A DNA stretch of 64,000 nucleotides, from contig VIRH01000044.1 in the NCBI GenBank assembly GCA_008107755.1, positions 48,016 through 112,015 on the forward strand, read 5' to 3'. The notes beneath the pieces were generated by a model. It searched no databases and was not told the DNA's origin. It was given only the letters and a program-made list of their open reading frames with translations. Below, piece by piece: positions 34,600 to 44,712 of the stretch; positions within the stretch are counted from its first letter, which is position 1; the number at the start of each line of letters is the position of its first letter. This DNA comes from Rhodobacterales bacterium. GTDB lineage: Bacteria > Pseudomonadota > Alphaproteobacteria > Rhizobiales > Stappiaceae. Made by a program: the position numbers and the translations under genes.

Positions 34600-35631
34600 A
34601 TGGCCAGCGAAAAAACGTCCTGGAGCCTTGCATCGCTGGGACAGTGGCTGTGGGACTTTATCTTCGAGGGATCGCCGGTGCCGCTTCGACTTGCATTAGG
34701 TACGACCTTCGCGACCTTTGCACCGGCTGTCATCGTCTTCCTTATTGTCCCGCATATGACACCAGTCCCGTTTCTGGGTGCACTTGCGATGATCAATGGA
34801 ATCCGGGGATCGGGCTACCGGATGGCGACCCTTTCCATTCTGGTGGGGGCATGCGCCATCTATCTGGTGCTGCTCTTCGGGGCATGGGCACCTTTGATCG
34901 CCGCCGCCCTGGCAATGATTTCAGGCTTGTTCGGCAGTTTCGGCCACGCGCGCCCGATGATCGTGGTCTGCATCACCTGGTCAGTTTTCACCGGACAGAT
35001 CATTCCGGAGAACAATCCGGAGCTTGTTGTGGGGCTCTATTTGAGCGGTGCGCTCGCCTCGTTTCTGGTGGCGCGGCTGACGTCGGCCTCAAATAGCTTT
35101 CCGTCCGAGGATGAACGCTCGCGTACCCATGCTCTGATCCTCGGTGTCCTGTTTGCCAGCGGTTTCGCATTCGCAACCTGGTTCGGGCGGCAGTATTTCG
35201 ATCTGCTCGGCAATCACGGCTATTTCTTTCCCCTGGCCTTCGCCTTCCTGTGCCTCCCGCCACATTCGCTTTTCTTTGGCAACGCGATCAAGAGGTGCCT
35301 GGGCACGGGCCTGGGCTGGCTCGTTTCCATCGGTTTGAACGATCTGTCGCTTCCAATATGGGGCAGCGTCGTTATCGGCGTCTCCTGTTTTTTCCTGTTC
35401 CAGTGGTTGCTCTCGTGGTCCAAGCTGATCGCGATCATGTTCGTCACCACCGCGATTATCGTCCTGATCGGCATTTTCGCCCCGGACAAACCCATTGCGG
35501 AGGAGCGCATGGACGCCGTTCTTGCGGCAGCGGCCATGGCGACCGTCCTGGCGTTTATCGCGATGGGGGTGCTGAAGGTCGTCTCGCCAAAGGCACTGCG
35601 GGAACTTATCGGAGCCTCGTCGAACTCCTGA
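34600..35631 (+). CDS. FUSC-like (aromatic acid exporter type) membrane protein
   Basis: 343 residues arranged as two blocks of membrane segments (about residues 28-160 and 178-330), reminiscent of FUSC/AaeB/DUF2955 transporters but without the long cytoplasmic domain of full AaeB. GGAAGGAGG precedes the ATG. An efflux role for aromatic or carboxylic acids is inferred from the fold only. Converges with the malic enzyme gene downstream. Confidence 0.7.
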   Translation: MASEKTSWSLASLGQWLWDFIFEGSPVPLRLALGTTFATFAPAVIVFLIVPHMTPVPFLGALAMINGIRGSGYRMATLSILVGACAIYLVLLFGAWAPLIAAALAMISGLFGSFGHARPMIVVCITWSVFTGQIIPENNPELVVGLYLSGALASFLVARLTSASNSFPSEDERSRTHALILGVLFASGFAFATWFGRQYFDLLGNHGYFFPLAFAFLCLPPHSLFFGNAIKRCLGTGLGWLVSIGLNDLSLPIWGSVVIGVSCFFLFQWLLSWSKLIAIMFVTTAIIVLIGIFAPDKPIAEERMDAVLAAAAMATVLAFIAMGVLKVVSPKALRELIGASSNS

Positions 35632-35800
35632 CGAAGTCGAAGACGGTCCGGTTCTCAAGAGCAAGACCGGAAAGGGCCGCGTGGTTGCGGGGCAGAGGCC
35701 TTGCCCAGGCGGTCGGCCCTTCGGCGGGTTTTCGATCCGCAGAAGGAAAGATGGGCCACGATCAACAGGAAAGTTGATCGCTGCCCACCGTCTTTTGGTT

Positions 35801-37447
35801 TCAGTCCTTGTTGCTTTGGTAGACCGGTTCGAAGACGTGGCTCTGGATCAGCGCGCCCACGTCATCGGGCTCTTCGACACCGGCCAGACCGCGGTCGAAG
35901 ATGTTCCGCGCAACGGCAACGGCGATCCGAAGCTCGGTGGCCAGCATGTCTTTTTGCGGCGGGAACAGCATGCCCTTGTCGCGGGCCGAGTCCGAGACCT
36001 GCCCTGCGCACCCCCGGGCAGCTGCGATAAACATCTCGCTGTCGATCTTCGTCGCCTTGGTCGCGTAGGCTGCAAGACCGAGGGCGGGGAAGATGTAGAA
36101 GTTGTTCGCCTGTCCGGGGTGGAATTCCTGTCCGTTCACCTCGAGGTCGGGGAACTGCACCCCGCAGGCCACCAGGGCCTTGCCGTCGGTCCAGGTATAA
36201 GCGTCCTTGGGCGTGCATTCCGCGTTCTCGGTAGGATTGGACAGCGGAAAGATGATTGGCCTGTCGCAGTGCTTGGCCATTTCCTTGACCACACCCTCGG
36301 TGAAGAGGCCGCCGACGGTGCTGACCCCGATCAGGATTGTCGGTTTGACCTCCTTGACCGCGGCCTCGAGGTCCTTCGTGTCCTTGAGATCCTTGGCGAA
36401 AGGTTGCTGATAGGTATTGAGGTCGTCGCGCGTGCTGGTCAGCAGGCCGTTCACATCGAAGAGCGTGATGGCCTCCTGCGCTTCGGACCCGCTCAGGCCT
36501 TCGCCCTGCATCGCCTCTGCGATCATCTCGGAAATCCCGATTCCGGCGGACCCGGCCCCGGCGAAGAGGATGCGCTGATCCTTCAGCGCCTCGCCCTTGA
36601 TCTGCAGCGCCGTCGTAAGGCCCGAGATGGTCACGCTGGCAGTGCCTTGAATGTCGTCGTTGAAGATCAGGTAGTCGTCCTTGTAGCGGTGGAACAGGCG
36701 CAGAGCGTCGGTGCCTTTCCAATCCTCGAAATGGATGCAGATGCCCGGGAAGACCTCGTTCGCCGCCTGCATGAATTCGTCCATCAGGGCGTCGATCTCA
36801 TCGCTGCTCGCAACGTCCTCGTGCAGGCCGGGATATAGCGGGTTGTCGCGCAGATCCCGATTGGTCGTGCCGATGTCCATGTGGATCGGCAAGAGGGCAT
36901 TCGGGGGCACGCCCGCGCAGGCGGTGTAGAGTTGCAGCTTGCCGATGGGGATCGGCGCGCCGTTGGCGCCGATGTCGCCGAGACCCAGGATGCGCCCGCC
37001 CGAGGTGATGCAGATGAAGCGGATATCGCGCGTCGGCCAGTTGGACAGAACCTCCTTGAGCCGGCCTTTCATGTGCTTCGTCAGATACATTCCACGTGGC
37101 CGGCGAAAGATCTGCCCGTATTCAAGGCAGGCCTGAGCGATGGTCGGGTCGTAGACGATGGGAACGAACCGCGCCGGGTCCTGCATGAGCACCGCGTAGA
37201 ACAGCGTCTCGTTCCGGTCGCACAGACCCATCAGGTAGATATAGCGTTCGAGGTCCGTACCCTTGGCTTCGAGATGGGTGTGGACCCGCAAAATCTGGGT
37301 CTCAAGCGTATCCACATGGGCGGGCAGCAGTCCGGTTAGACCCAGCTCCTCACGCTCCTCCTCCGTAAAGGCGGTACCCTTGTTGAAGCTCGGGTCATTG
37401 AGCAACGTCGTGGTCGAGGGCGACTTGGCTGTGGTCTTGGGGCGCAT
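35801..37447 (-). CDS. maeA: NAD-dependent malic enzyme
   Basis: 548-residue malic enzyme of the eukaryotic/MaeA (SfcA) type: oxidative decarboxylation of L-malate to pyruvate and CO2. Metal site LIFNDDIQGTASVTISGL, dinucleotide motif ILFAGAGSAGIGISEMI, and the C-terminal FPLSNPTENAECTPKDAY segment are intact. AAAGGA lies before the ATG. Length matches the family (about 560) and there is no C-terminal phosphotransacetylase domain as in MaeB types. A second malic enzyme is encoded at 47672-49363. Beside PoxB, its product pyruvate would be oxidised directly to acetate. Confidence 0.93.
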   Translation of the reverse strand: MRPKTTAKSPSTTTLLNDPSFNKGTAFTEEEREELGLTGLLPAHVDTLETQILRVHTHLEAKGTDLERYIYLMGLCDRNETLFYAVLMQDPARFVPIVYDPTIAQACLEYGQIFRRPRGMYLTKHMKGRLKEVLSNWPTRDIRFICITSGGRILGLGDIGANGAPIPIGKLQLYTACAGVPPNALLPIHMDIGTTNRDLRDNPLYPGLHEDVASSDEIDALMDEFMQAANEVFPGICIHFEDWKGTDALRLFHRYKDDYLIFNDDIQGTASVTISGLTTALQIKGEALKDQRILFAGAGSAGIGISEMIAEAMQGEGLSGSEAQEAITLFDVNGLLTSTRDDLNTYQQPFAKDLKDTKDLEAAVKEVKPTILIGVSTVGGLFTEGVVKEMAKHCDRPIIFPLSNPTENAECTPKDAYTWTDGKALVACGVQFPDLEVNGQEFHPGQANNFYIFPALGLAAYATKATKIDSEMFIAAARGCAGQVSDSARDKGMLFPPQKDMLATELRIAVAVARNIFDRGLAGVEEPDDVGALIQSHVFEPVYQSNKD

Positions 37448-37490
37448 GTGGTTGTCCTTTTCTGCAGACCGGTTGGGAGGGTGGCGTCGG

Positions 37491-38837
37491 TTAACGCCGC
37501 TCGGGATAGGGATGGTCGATCGCGTCGCGGTCGGGACGGTGGAAGAGGAACGTCAGAATTACCGAAGAAGCTCCCAGCCCGGCGAGAATGAAGAACGCCC
37601 GCTCAAAACCGCCACTGCTGCCGACCACCCAGCCGGTGATGGCAGGCGCGGCAAAGCCCGAAACAGCAAAGAAAAAGTCCATTATCCCCAGCGCTGTGGC
37701 CGACCGGTCCGGGGCCACGTCAACGTTGACGGCGTAGTAGACCGCGTTCGCCCCCATGGAGGCCGCGACCGCCACGCTGATCAGTGCCAGAGCGACCCAG
37801 AGTGTCGAGGTGAAGGCGACGGGCAGGATGACGACGGCGGCGATCAGCTGCGTGATGATGATCTGCCAGCTGCGCGAGATCCGAAGGCTGTGGGTTTTCT
37901 CCAGCAGGCGGTCGGACAGATTGCCAAGCAACAGCAGCACCAGGCCAGCGACCGCCCAGGGCACGAAGGAGAACCAGCCCACATTGGCAACCGATACCGA
38001 AAACTTCTGTTCCAGATATCCCGGCAGCCATGTCATGAAGAAGAACAGGAAATAGCCGAAGACGAAGAACGCCCAGTAGTTGGAAAGAAGCGTTCCGTTC
38101 GTGAACAGCCGCTTCCAGCTTGTTTCGGTCGCGTTGTCGGATTGGGCAGGAACGACATTTCCGTTGCCACGGTCTGTGTCGGTGTCCTCGACGGCCTTGT
38201 GCTGGATATGGGCCAATTCGGTTTTGTTCACTTGAGCCGATTCTTCCGGCCGGTTTCGGAACAACCAGAACCACAGCGGAAACCAAACAAGGCTTGCGAC
38301 GGCGAGGATCCAGTACAGCGAGCGCCAGTCGGTAAAGGACAGGATGCCGCTGACGACAGGGCCGCCGATGGCCAACGAGAGAGGCACCGCTGCCAGTGAA
38401 AAGCCTAACGCGCGAGCGCGTTCACGCGGTGACAGCCAGTTGGCGACGGCACCGGTCAGGCCCGGAAACATCGGCCCTTCCGCAAAACCCAGCAGCGCGC
38501 GCAGGGCCAGGAGAAGGAAGAAGCTGGAGGCGATGGCGGTCAGCGCGCTTGAGACCGCCCAGAGGATGACTGCGGCAGTCAGGATGATGCGCGGACCGAA
38601 ACGGTCGGTCAGGATACCACCGATGAAGGTGGTGAACATGTAGCCAACCCCGAAAGCCCCGAGGATGAGCCCCTTCTGGCTGTCCGACAGGCTCAGTTCC
38701 TTTGAGATCGGGTCGATGGCGTAGGAGATCGCCGAGCGGTCAATGTAGTTAATCACGACGATGGCGAAGAGAAGCGCGACGACGAGCCAGCGATAGTGGG
38801 TCATGGCTCCGTCAGAGCGGGAGGTTGGGGCTGCCAT
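37491..38837 (-). CDS. MFS transporter, anion:cation symporter type
   Basis: 448 residues, twelve membrane segments, with the ACS-family opening YRWLVVALLFAIVVINYIDRSAISYA and the motif GGILTDRFGPR between helices 2 and 3. ACS carriers take up organic anions such as glucarate, hexuronates, tartrate or phthalate with H+. ATG 38837 is preferred; GTG 38846 is possible. Located between PoxB and malic enzyme on the same strand, so a C4 or hydroxy-acid substrate feeding malate is a fair guess. Confidence 0.87.
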   Translation of the reverse strand: MAAPTSRSDGAMTHYRWLVVALLFAIVVINYIDRSAISYAIDPISKELSLSDSQKGLILGAFGVGYMFTTFIGGILTDRFGPRIILTAAVILWAVSSALTAIASSFFLLLALRALLGFAEGPMFPGLTGAVANWLSPRERARALGFSLAAVPLSLAIGGPVVSGILSFTDWRSLYWILAVASLVWFPLWFWLFRNRPEESAQVNKTELAHIQHKAVEDTDTDRGNGNVVPAQSDNATETSWKRLFTNGTLLSNYWAFFVFGYFLFFFMTWLPGYLEQKFSVSVANVGWFSFVPWAVAGLVLLLLGNLSDRLLEKTHSLRISRSWQIIITQLIAAVVILPVAFTSTLWVALALISVAVAASMGANAVYYAVNVDVAPDRSATALGIMDFFFAVSGFAAPAITGWVVGSSGGFERAFFILAGLGASSVILTFLFHRPDRDAIDHPYPERR

Positions 38838-39010
38838 TCGTATCACTCACGTCTTGGCGTTGCAGTATGCGCTGCGCTGACCGCCCACCACCGGCAGGAC
38901 CAGCCCCGCTGCGCACTCGTTTCATTTCCGGATATATTTGATCGTGTTTCTTTCCTCTGCCGGTTCCCAAGATCAAATAAATGTAAGAATTCGGCCGGTT
39001 GGTTGGGGGC

Positions 39011-40729
39011 TCATCTGAAGAGGTTGCTGGTGGCCAGTTTCACGATCTCGTCACCGCGTCCGTTCAGGATCGCGCGCATGCCATAGAGGCTGAAGCCGAT
39101 GGCCGCGTCGGCCTTGATGGTCGGCGGCATGGCCAGTTCTTGCCGGTTCGACACCACGTCGATCAGCGCAGGGCCATCGTGGGCGAAAGCGTCCTGCAGC
39201 GCGCCCTTGAGATCGTCGGCCTCCTCGACACGAATACCCTTCAGGCCGATGGCCTCAGCGACCTTTGCGAAATCTGGGTTCTGCAGGGCGACATTCTCGG
39301 GCAGGTAGCCGCCGGTTTTCTGCTCCAGCTCCACGAAGCCGAGCGTTCCGTTGTTCAGCACCACGATCTTGACAGGCAGCTTCAGTTGTACGGCTGTCAG
39401 CAATTCGCCGAACAGCATCGCCACCCCTCCGTCTCCCGACATGGACACGACCTGCCGGTCAGGAAACGCCGCCTGGGCCCCCAGCGCCTGCGGCATCGCG
39501 TTCGCCATGGAGCCATGGTTGAACGAGCCGATCAGTCGCCGCTTGCCGTTGGTCTTGAGATAGCGCGCGGCCCAGATCGCGGGCGTGCCGACATCTACGG
39601 TAAAGACCGCATCCTCCGAGGCCACCTCGTTGACGATCGAATAGATATGCTGCGGGTGCAGAGGTTTGCCCGGCTTGCTGGGGATCGCCAAAGCGTCGAG
39701 GTCTTCACGCGCCTTGGCATAGTGCTTGAGCGCCTTGTCGAGGAACTCTCGCGGTCGGCCTCCGTCGATCTTCGGCGTGATCATGCGCGCAAATTCCACA
39801 ACGTCGGCTTCGATCCCCATTGTCAGGGCCACACGCTTGCCGAGCGCGCCGGGCTCACGGTCGACCTGGATGACCTTGGCACCCTCGGGATAGAAATTCC
39901 GATAGGGAAAGTCGGTGCCGAGCATCAGCAGCGTGTCGCATTCCTTCAGCGTGTGATACCCCGACGAAAATCCGATCAATCCGGTCATGCCCACATCGAA
40001 AGGGTTGTCCCATTCCATGAATTCCTTGCCGCGGAAGGCGTGCACGATCGGCGCTTTCAGTGCGTCGGCCAGCGCCACGACCTCGTCATGCGCGCCAACG
40101 GTACCGGCCCCGGCCAGGATTGTGACGTTGCGGGAGCCGTTCAAAAGCTCCGCTGCGGCGGTGATATCGTTATCGACCGGCACGCGGCGCACCGGTGAGG
40201 GCGGTACGAAGGCCGGGGTGTCACCGTCGAAGTCCAGCAGAGACACGTCGCCGGGGATCACGATCACCGAAACGGTGTTCCGGCCGATGGCCGTGCGCAG
40301 GGCCCTGTGCAGGACGCCCGGCATCTGCTTGGGCGTGGTGACGAGCTCGCAGAAGTCGCTGCATTCTTCGAACAGTTTCGTGGGATGGGTTTCCTGGAAG
40401 AAGCCCAGCCCGATCTCGGTCGATGGGATATGCGACGCGATGGCGAGCACGGGGACCCGGTTGCGGTAGCAGTCGTAAAGCCCGTTGATCAGGTGCAGGT
40501 TGCCCGGCCCGCAGCTGCCTGCGCAGACCGCGAGCTTGCCCGTAACCGCCGCCTCTGCACCGGTGGCAAAGGCTCCGGCCTCTTCGTTGCGGACATGCAT
40601 GAACTCGATCTCACCGTTCTCGCGCAGGGCGCCGTCAATGGCATTGAGGCTGTCACCCGTCACGCCCCAGATCCGCGTTACCCCGGCGGACGCGAGCGTT
40701 TCGACAAGAAGTTTGGCAAGAGTGGTCAT
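39011..40729 (-). CDS. poxB: Pyruvate:quinone dehydrogenase (pyruvate oxidase), TPP enzyme
   Basis: 572 residues, as in E. coli PoxB. N-terminal Pyr domain with catalytic Glu50 in HVRNEEAGAFATG, central FAD/NAD-type domain, C-terminal PP domain with the TPP motif starting SGDGGVAMLFGELL (near 430) and ending VLNNGTLGFVE. The ATG at 40729 follows AAAGGACCTGCAG; the frame to 40942 is an artefact. PoxB oxidises pyruvate to acetate and CO2 and hands electrons straight to ubiquinone at the membrane; the C-terminal tail (FSLYGMRAILNGRGDEIVKL) corresponds to the lipid-binding segment. Acetolactate synthase is less likely because the pattern follows PoxB throughout. Confidence 0.93.
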   Translation of the reverse strand: MTTLAKLLVETLASAGVTRIWGVTGDSLNAIDGALRENGEIEFMHVRNEEAGAFATGAEAAVTGKLAVCAGSCGPGNLHLINGLYDCYRNRVPVLAIASHIPSTEIGLGFFQETHPTKLFEECSDFCELVTTPKQMPGVLHRALRTAIGRNTVSVIVIPGDVSLLDFDGDTPAFVPPSPVRRVPVDNDITAAAELLNGSRNVTILAGAGTVGAHDEVVALADALKAPIVHAFRGKEFMEWDNPFDVGMTGLIGFSSGYHTLKECDTLLMLGTDFPYRNFYPEGAKVIQVDREPGALGKRVALTMGIEADVVEFARMITPKIDGGRPREFLDKALKHYAKAREDLDALAIPSKPGKPLHPQHIYSIVNEVASEDAVFTVDVGTPAIWAARYLKTNGKRRLIGSFNHGSMANAMPQALGAQAAFPDRQVVSMSGDGGVAMLFGELLTAVQLKLPVKIVVLNNGTLGFVELEQKTGGYLPENVALQNPDFAKVAEAIGLKGIRVEEADDLKGALQDAFAHDGPALIDVVSNRQELAMPPTIKADAAIGFSLYGMRAILNGRGDEIVKLATSNLFR

Positions 40730-41071
40730 CTGCAGGTCCTTTCGGAAATGGATCAGAGGCGCCCTCGGGAAGGAGGAGCGCCTTTGCGGGACAGGGGGTC
40801 GGCTATGCTTGGACGGGTCGGGATCAAGGTTATGGAGAGTGTCGCAGAGTTCGTGGAGAGCTTGAATAGGGAGACAACAATTCTGGTGTGAAAGCCAAAA
40901 TCGTAACCCCATTGTACGTTGGGTATTTCGCCAGTGAGACAATCAACCCGAAAGTGAAAAATTGGACATTCAGACCTGCAGCAGTGGAATGAAATTATCT
41001 GGCGAGAAACTTTGCAACACGCCCGGCTCCGCCTTGTGGAAGGGCCATCCGACCGGTTTTGCAGGGGCCTC
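40730..41071. other. Intergenic region upstream of poxB
   Basis: About 340 bases between the tautomerase stop and the poxB start, same strand. No gene or clear palindrome; must contain the poxB promoter unless read-through occurs. Confidence 0.4.
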
Positions 41072-41464
41072 TTATGGTAGGCGTCCGGTGACGTATTGTG
41101 CTTCGCCCTGGGCGAAGCTCCAGTCTTCCTCCCGATTGGTGAACACGGAAATCAGCAAGTCGTTGGGATTGAGGCCGCATTCCTTTTCGAGGCGGTCAGC
41201 AAGAAGCTCATAGACCTTTATCTTTTCGACATGCGTTCGCGGACTGGTGAAGAACTGGATCGAAACCATCTGGTTTGAACGCGTGAAGCCTAGTCCGGTA
41301 TCAAGGAACACCATGCGTCCAGGCTTGTGCTCATGGACGATCTGATAGCGGTCTGAATCAGGTACGCCAAAGGCGTCAACGACGCAGCTCTGGATGGTGT
41401 CGAGAAGGGTCTGAAGCTGCTCTTCCGAGCGGCCTTCGATCATGTCAATTCGCAGTAGAGGCAC
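41072..41464 (-). CDS. Tautomerase superfamily protein
   Basis: 130 residues starting Met-Pro-Leu-Leu-Arg-Ile; after removal of Met the N-terminal proline is the catalytic base of the superfamily. The body matches the Tautomerase_2 family (RSEEQLQTLLDTIQSCVVDAFGVPDSDRYQIVHEH, LLISVFTNREEDWSF). About twice the length of 4-oxalocrotonate tautomerase, which implies a fused double motif. Substrate unknown. Confidence 0.85.
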   Translation of the reverse strand: MPLLRIDMIEGRSEEQLQTLLDTIQSCVVDAFGVPDSDRYQIVHEHKPGRMVFLDTGLGFTRSNQMVSIQFFTSPRTHVEKIKVYELLADRLEKECGLNPNDLLISVFTNREEDWSFAQGEAQYVTGRLP

Positions 41465-42007
41465 TTTTTATTCTTTCTTGGAGAGATCTGTTTTTGCTTT
41501 TACACTAATCTATAACGCCCCGCCTACCGGACTGGTTCCCTGTCTTTCTTGTTAAAGTGTGCTTTGTCTACCACCTACTTCCTTTAGGGTATCGGAAAGT
41601 GAAAGCAGTGAAGCCATTTCCAATGGTTCGTGTCTGGTTTCCGGATCTGAAGATGACGTTTCGAACGCTCGAAACGAGGGCGCGAAGCTTCCTGGCAGGG
41701 TATTTTAAGACGTTCTGAATTGCCTTGAAGGTGGTTGCGTGGGTGTGTGGGTGCGTTGCAAAGGAGTCAAACGAGGAGCCAGCAACTTTCAGCGAGGGGA
41801 AGTTTGCTTGGTCGGCGCTGCGAAGAAGGCTGATCTGGCGGCCAACTGGAACCGCCTGAGCCAAAAAACGTTCCTTGCAAAAAATGAAAGTTCGACAGAG
41901 TTTTCAGATGCCATTTCGTCTTCATTTATAGGTCCGCACCCTTGGGTGTCACAGTCGAAGGAAAGTCAAACCATGACCGTTCACGGACAAAAACGGCGGG
42001 GGTCCGT
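41465..42007. other. Intergenic region with one perfect hairpin
   Basis: About 540 bases between divergent genes. CGTTTCGA and TCGAAACG pair perfectly across ACGC at 41657-41676; no T-run, so a protein site or folded leader is as likely as a terminator. No coding frame with support. Confidence 0.4.
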
Positions 42008-43642
42008 ATGAACGTCGGTCTCGTCGTGATCCTGTTCCTGCTGGCCACGGTGATCAGCAGTCTGCTGTCGCGAGTCGTTCCCGGACTGCCACGACCCCTG
42101 GTGCAAATCGCGCTCGGAGCGGCCATCGGAGCGCTGTCACCTTGGAACATCACGCTCGATCCGCATCTCTTCTTCCTGATGATTGTTCCACCGCTCCTGT
42201 TCTATGACGGCTGGCGCTTGCCGAGCGATGATCTGGCGCGTGATGCGCCGACGGTGCTGAGCCTGGCGCTTGTTCTGGTGTTTGCCACCGTCGTGGCAAT
42301 CGGGCTCCTGATCCACACGGTCGTGCCGCAGCTGCCGCTTCCCGTGGCCTTCGCCCTAGCCGCGGCAATCTCGCCAACCGATCCGGTTTCCGTCTCGGCG
42401 ATCACCTCCCGTGTGCCCATGCCCCGCCGGCTGATGACGGTGTTACAGGGCGAAGCGCTGCTGAATGACTCCGTCGGGCTGGTGTGCTTCAAGTTCGCTG
42501 TGGCGGCGATCGCTTCTGGCGGATTTTCGATCTGGCAGGCCGGGGGCGAGTTCCTTTGGCTGTCCTGCGCGGGCGTCGGGATCGGTGTCGCCGTGACGTG
42601 GCTGAGCATCTGGCTGACTGCAAAGATCGACGATCACCTGGGCGCGGATGCGGGCTCGACGGCCCTCATTACGGTGCTGATTCCTTTCGGTGCCTATATC
42701 GCGGCCGAGCATGTTGCGGCATCGGGCGTCCTGGCCGCCGCGTCCTCGGGTCTGTCTCTGACATTGCGCCATTCGGCGAAGCTTGGCGGCGGGGTCCACC
42801 GGCTGGAGCGGCGCGCGATCTGGAACCTGATCAGCTATACGCTGAACGGCGCGGTCTTCGTGCTGCTGGGCGAGCAACTGCCAAGACTGTTGGAGCGCGG
42901 GTTGAAGGTGTCCGGCAGTGCCAATCTCCAAGGGGTGGAAAGCTTGGTCGTTAAGATCGGCCTGATCCTGATTGCGCTCTACGCGGTCAGGCTGATCGTT
43001 CTCGGCATCGTCTTTGGCGTGCTGCCGGCCTGGCGAAACCTGCGCGCGGGCGAGGCTGGCCCGAAGTTGATCCCGCTGCTGGTGTCGATGACGGTGGCCT
43101 CACCGCGCGGCGCGCTGACACTCGCCGCAATTCTGACATTGCCCGCAACGTCCTCTGGCGCGATTTCTGCAGAGACCCGAGACCTCGCCATCCTCGTCGC
43201 CGCCGTGGTCATCGTAGCCACCACGACCCTGACGGGCCTGCTGCTGCCGGTCTGCCTGCGGTGGCTCGACTGGTCGGGGGCCGGATCGCCACGGGATGAC
43301 CTGCGGGAGATCGAGGTCGGAATGGCGGAGGCAGCCCTGTCGGCGCTGGAAGACGCGCGCTCGGAACGGGCAAAGGGCATGGAAGACACCTCCGCCCTCG
43401 ACGCGGCGTCTGGCGAAATCATGCAAATCTACCAGCGCCGGCTCGACAGCTTGCATCACCAATCCGATGCGGAGGACCGGCAGGCCGCCGCCGAACTGCG
43501 CCGCGATCTTCACCGTGCGGCCCTGGAGGCGGAGCGACAATTCTTGAAGGATCAAAGAAACGAGGGCGAGATCACCGTCAGCCAGGCGGTGGAACTTGAC
43601 CGGCGCATCGATCTGGAGAGCGCCATCAAGTCCCGGCGCTGA
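42008..43642 (+). CDS. CPA1-family Na+(K+)/H+ antiporter
   Basis: 544 residues: twelve or so membrane segments to about residue 430, then a hydrophilic tail of about 110 residues with heptad-like charged helices. Transport motifs: AAISPTDPVSVSAI and LQGEALLNDSVGLV, whose adjacent Asn-Asp pair marks electroneutral CPA1 exchangers. The ATG at 42008 follows GGCGGGGG. It regulates cytoplasmic pH or Na+, which would suit a region that produces acetate. Confidence 0.9.
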   Translation: MNVGLVVILFLLATVISSLLSRVVPGLPRPLVQIALGAAIGALSPWNITLDPHLFFLMIVPPLLFYDGWRLPSDDLARDAPTVLSLALVLVFATVVAIGLLIHTVVPQLPLPVAFALAAAISPTDPVSVSAITSRVPMPRRLMTVLQGEALLNDSVGLVCFKFAVAAIASGGFSIWQAGGEFLWLSCAGVGIGVAVTWLSIWLTAKIDDHLGADAGSTALITVLIPFGAYIAAEHVAASGVLAAASSGLSLTLRHSAKLGGGVHRLERRAIWNLISYTLNGAVFVLLGEQLPRLLERGLKVSGSANLQGVESLVVKIGLILIALYAVRLIVLGIVFGVLPAWRNLRAGEAGPKLIPLLVSMTVASPRGALTLAAILTLPATSSGAISAETRDLAILVAAVVIVATTTLTGLLLPVCLRWLDWSGAGSPRDDLREIEVGMAEAALSALEDARSERAKGMEDTSALDAASGEIMQIYQRRLDSLHHQSDAEDRQAAAELRRDLHRAALEAERQFLKDQRNEGEITVSQAVELDRRIDLESAIKSRR

Positions 43643-43703
43643 CGCGGCCTACCGGATGCGCGATGGCCACATTCTGACTTTCCGCAACCCGCATTTCCGT
43701 CTC

Positions 43704-43739
43704 ATAGCGATCGCAGCCCTCTGTGGCCGCGATCGCTAT
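43704..43739. terminator. Bidirectional hairpin between convergent genes
   Basis: ATAGCGATCGC and GCGATCGCTAT pair over 11 bases, with three further pairs inside after one mismatch. It separates the antiporter gene and the hemerythrin-like gene that converge on it. Confidence 0.7.
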
Positions 43740-43753
43740 CAGGGTTCTTTGGA

Positions 43754-44284
43754 TCAGACCTTGCCCAGTGTCTGCGACGGATCCTCTACGTAGTCGTCCA
43801 CATCCTTGTCCTTCACGGGCACGCCCGTCAGGTGGGCGCATTGAAACGCAAGGAAGCGGACACCCAACTTGTGACGCACCTCCAGAGAGTTGCGTTTGCG
43901 GAAATCCACGAGGCCCTGACGTTCTTCTTCACCCATGTGATCGCTATTGGCGACCTCGCAGGCCGCAACTGCCGAGAACCACTCCGGCGACCCCACCTCG
44001 TATTTCTGCACCTCTTCGCCCGTATCCCGGATGTCGTTGTGATCGCCGATGGCGTCGCGTGTCTCTTCCTCCGCATCGTCGGCATCAGCGGCACCGGCGC
44101 CCGTTTTCAGCAGGTCAGGATAGAAAAAGCGCTCCTCGGCCTCCGCATGTGAATCCAGCAGAGCTTTCAAGCGGCCCCAAATGGCCGTGAGGGCTTCGGT
44201 TTCGCTAGGGTCGATCTCGCTGATTGCAGCAAACAGACGACGCTGTTCGGCGTGATCGTGCAGAATGATCTGTGTGACGTCCAT
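43754..44284 (-). CDS. Hemerythrin HHE-domain protein
   Basis: 176 residues with the His/Glu pattern of HHE four-helix bundles: ILHDHAEQRRLFAAI, LLDSHAEAEERFFYPDLL, a central acidic insert, IGDHNDIRDTGEEV and NSDHMGEEER. The family binds a di-iron centre and has roles in oxygen, NO or iron handling; here it may protect against oxidative or nitrosative stress. Stand-alone gene with its own upstream region. Confidence 0.87.
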   Translation of the reverse strand: MDVTQIILHDHAEQRRLFAAISEIDPSETEALTAIWGRLKALLDSHAEAEERFFYPDLLKTGAGAADADDAEEETRDAIGDHNDIRDTGEEVQKYEVGSPEWFSAVAACEVANSDHMGEEERQGLVDFRKRNSLEVRHKLGVRFLAFQCAHLTGVPVKDKDVDDYVEDPSQTLGKV

Positions 44285-44712
44285 GGTTTTTCCTTCGTTT
44301 TGAAGCCAGGATCTCGAAACGTTGCCAGAACAAATCCCTTACCGGTCGGATGATTTCAGGGTATCCAGCTTCTGGTTCAAGTCCCGGTCAAGAGACGTGA
44401 GAGCTGCACCCATCCCTGAATTCGGACTGCTCCGGTGGGGCTCTGAAAGCCGGGGACGGTGGGTCGAATTTCCATCGTCTTCCAGGTTTGACGATCTAGC
44501 CTTGGAGGCTTCCGGTCACGGGTCAGATCCAGCATGCAGGAGTGCGGTGCAGGCACTCGACCAAAGATTAGTAAGAAACCATTAACACTGGCGCAAGGGA
44601 TTGATCGGCGATAAGTAAGTAAGAATAAATACTGACGCTAGGTCGTGGCCGTAAGGTAATCAATAGATTGTCGCGGGAGGGTTGCATTGACCAGAAAAAG
44701 AAGGAAGACAAG
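44285..44712. other. Intergenic region without a recognised gene
   Basis: About 430 bases between divergent genes, A/T-rich near 44610-44650 where a promoter for the glutamate-synthase-like gene is likely. No coding frame with a ribosome site. Confidence 0.4.
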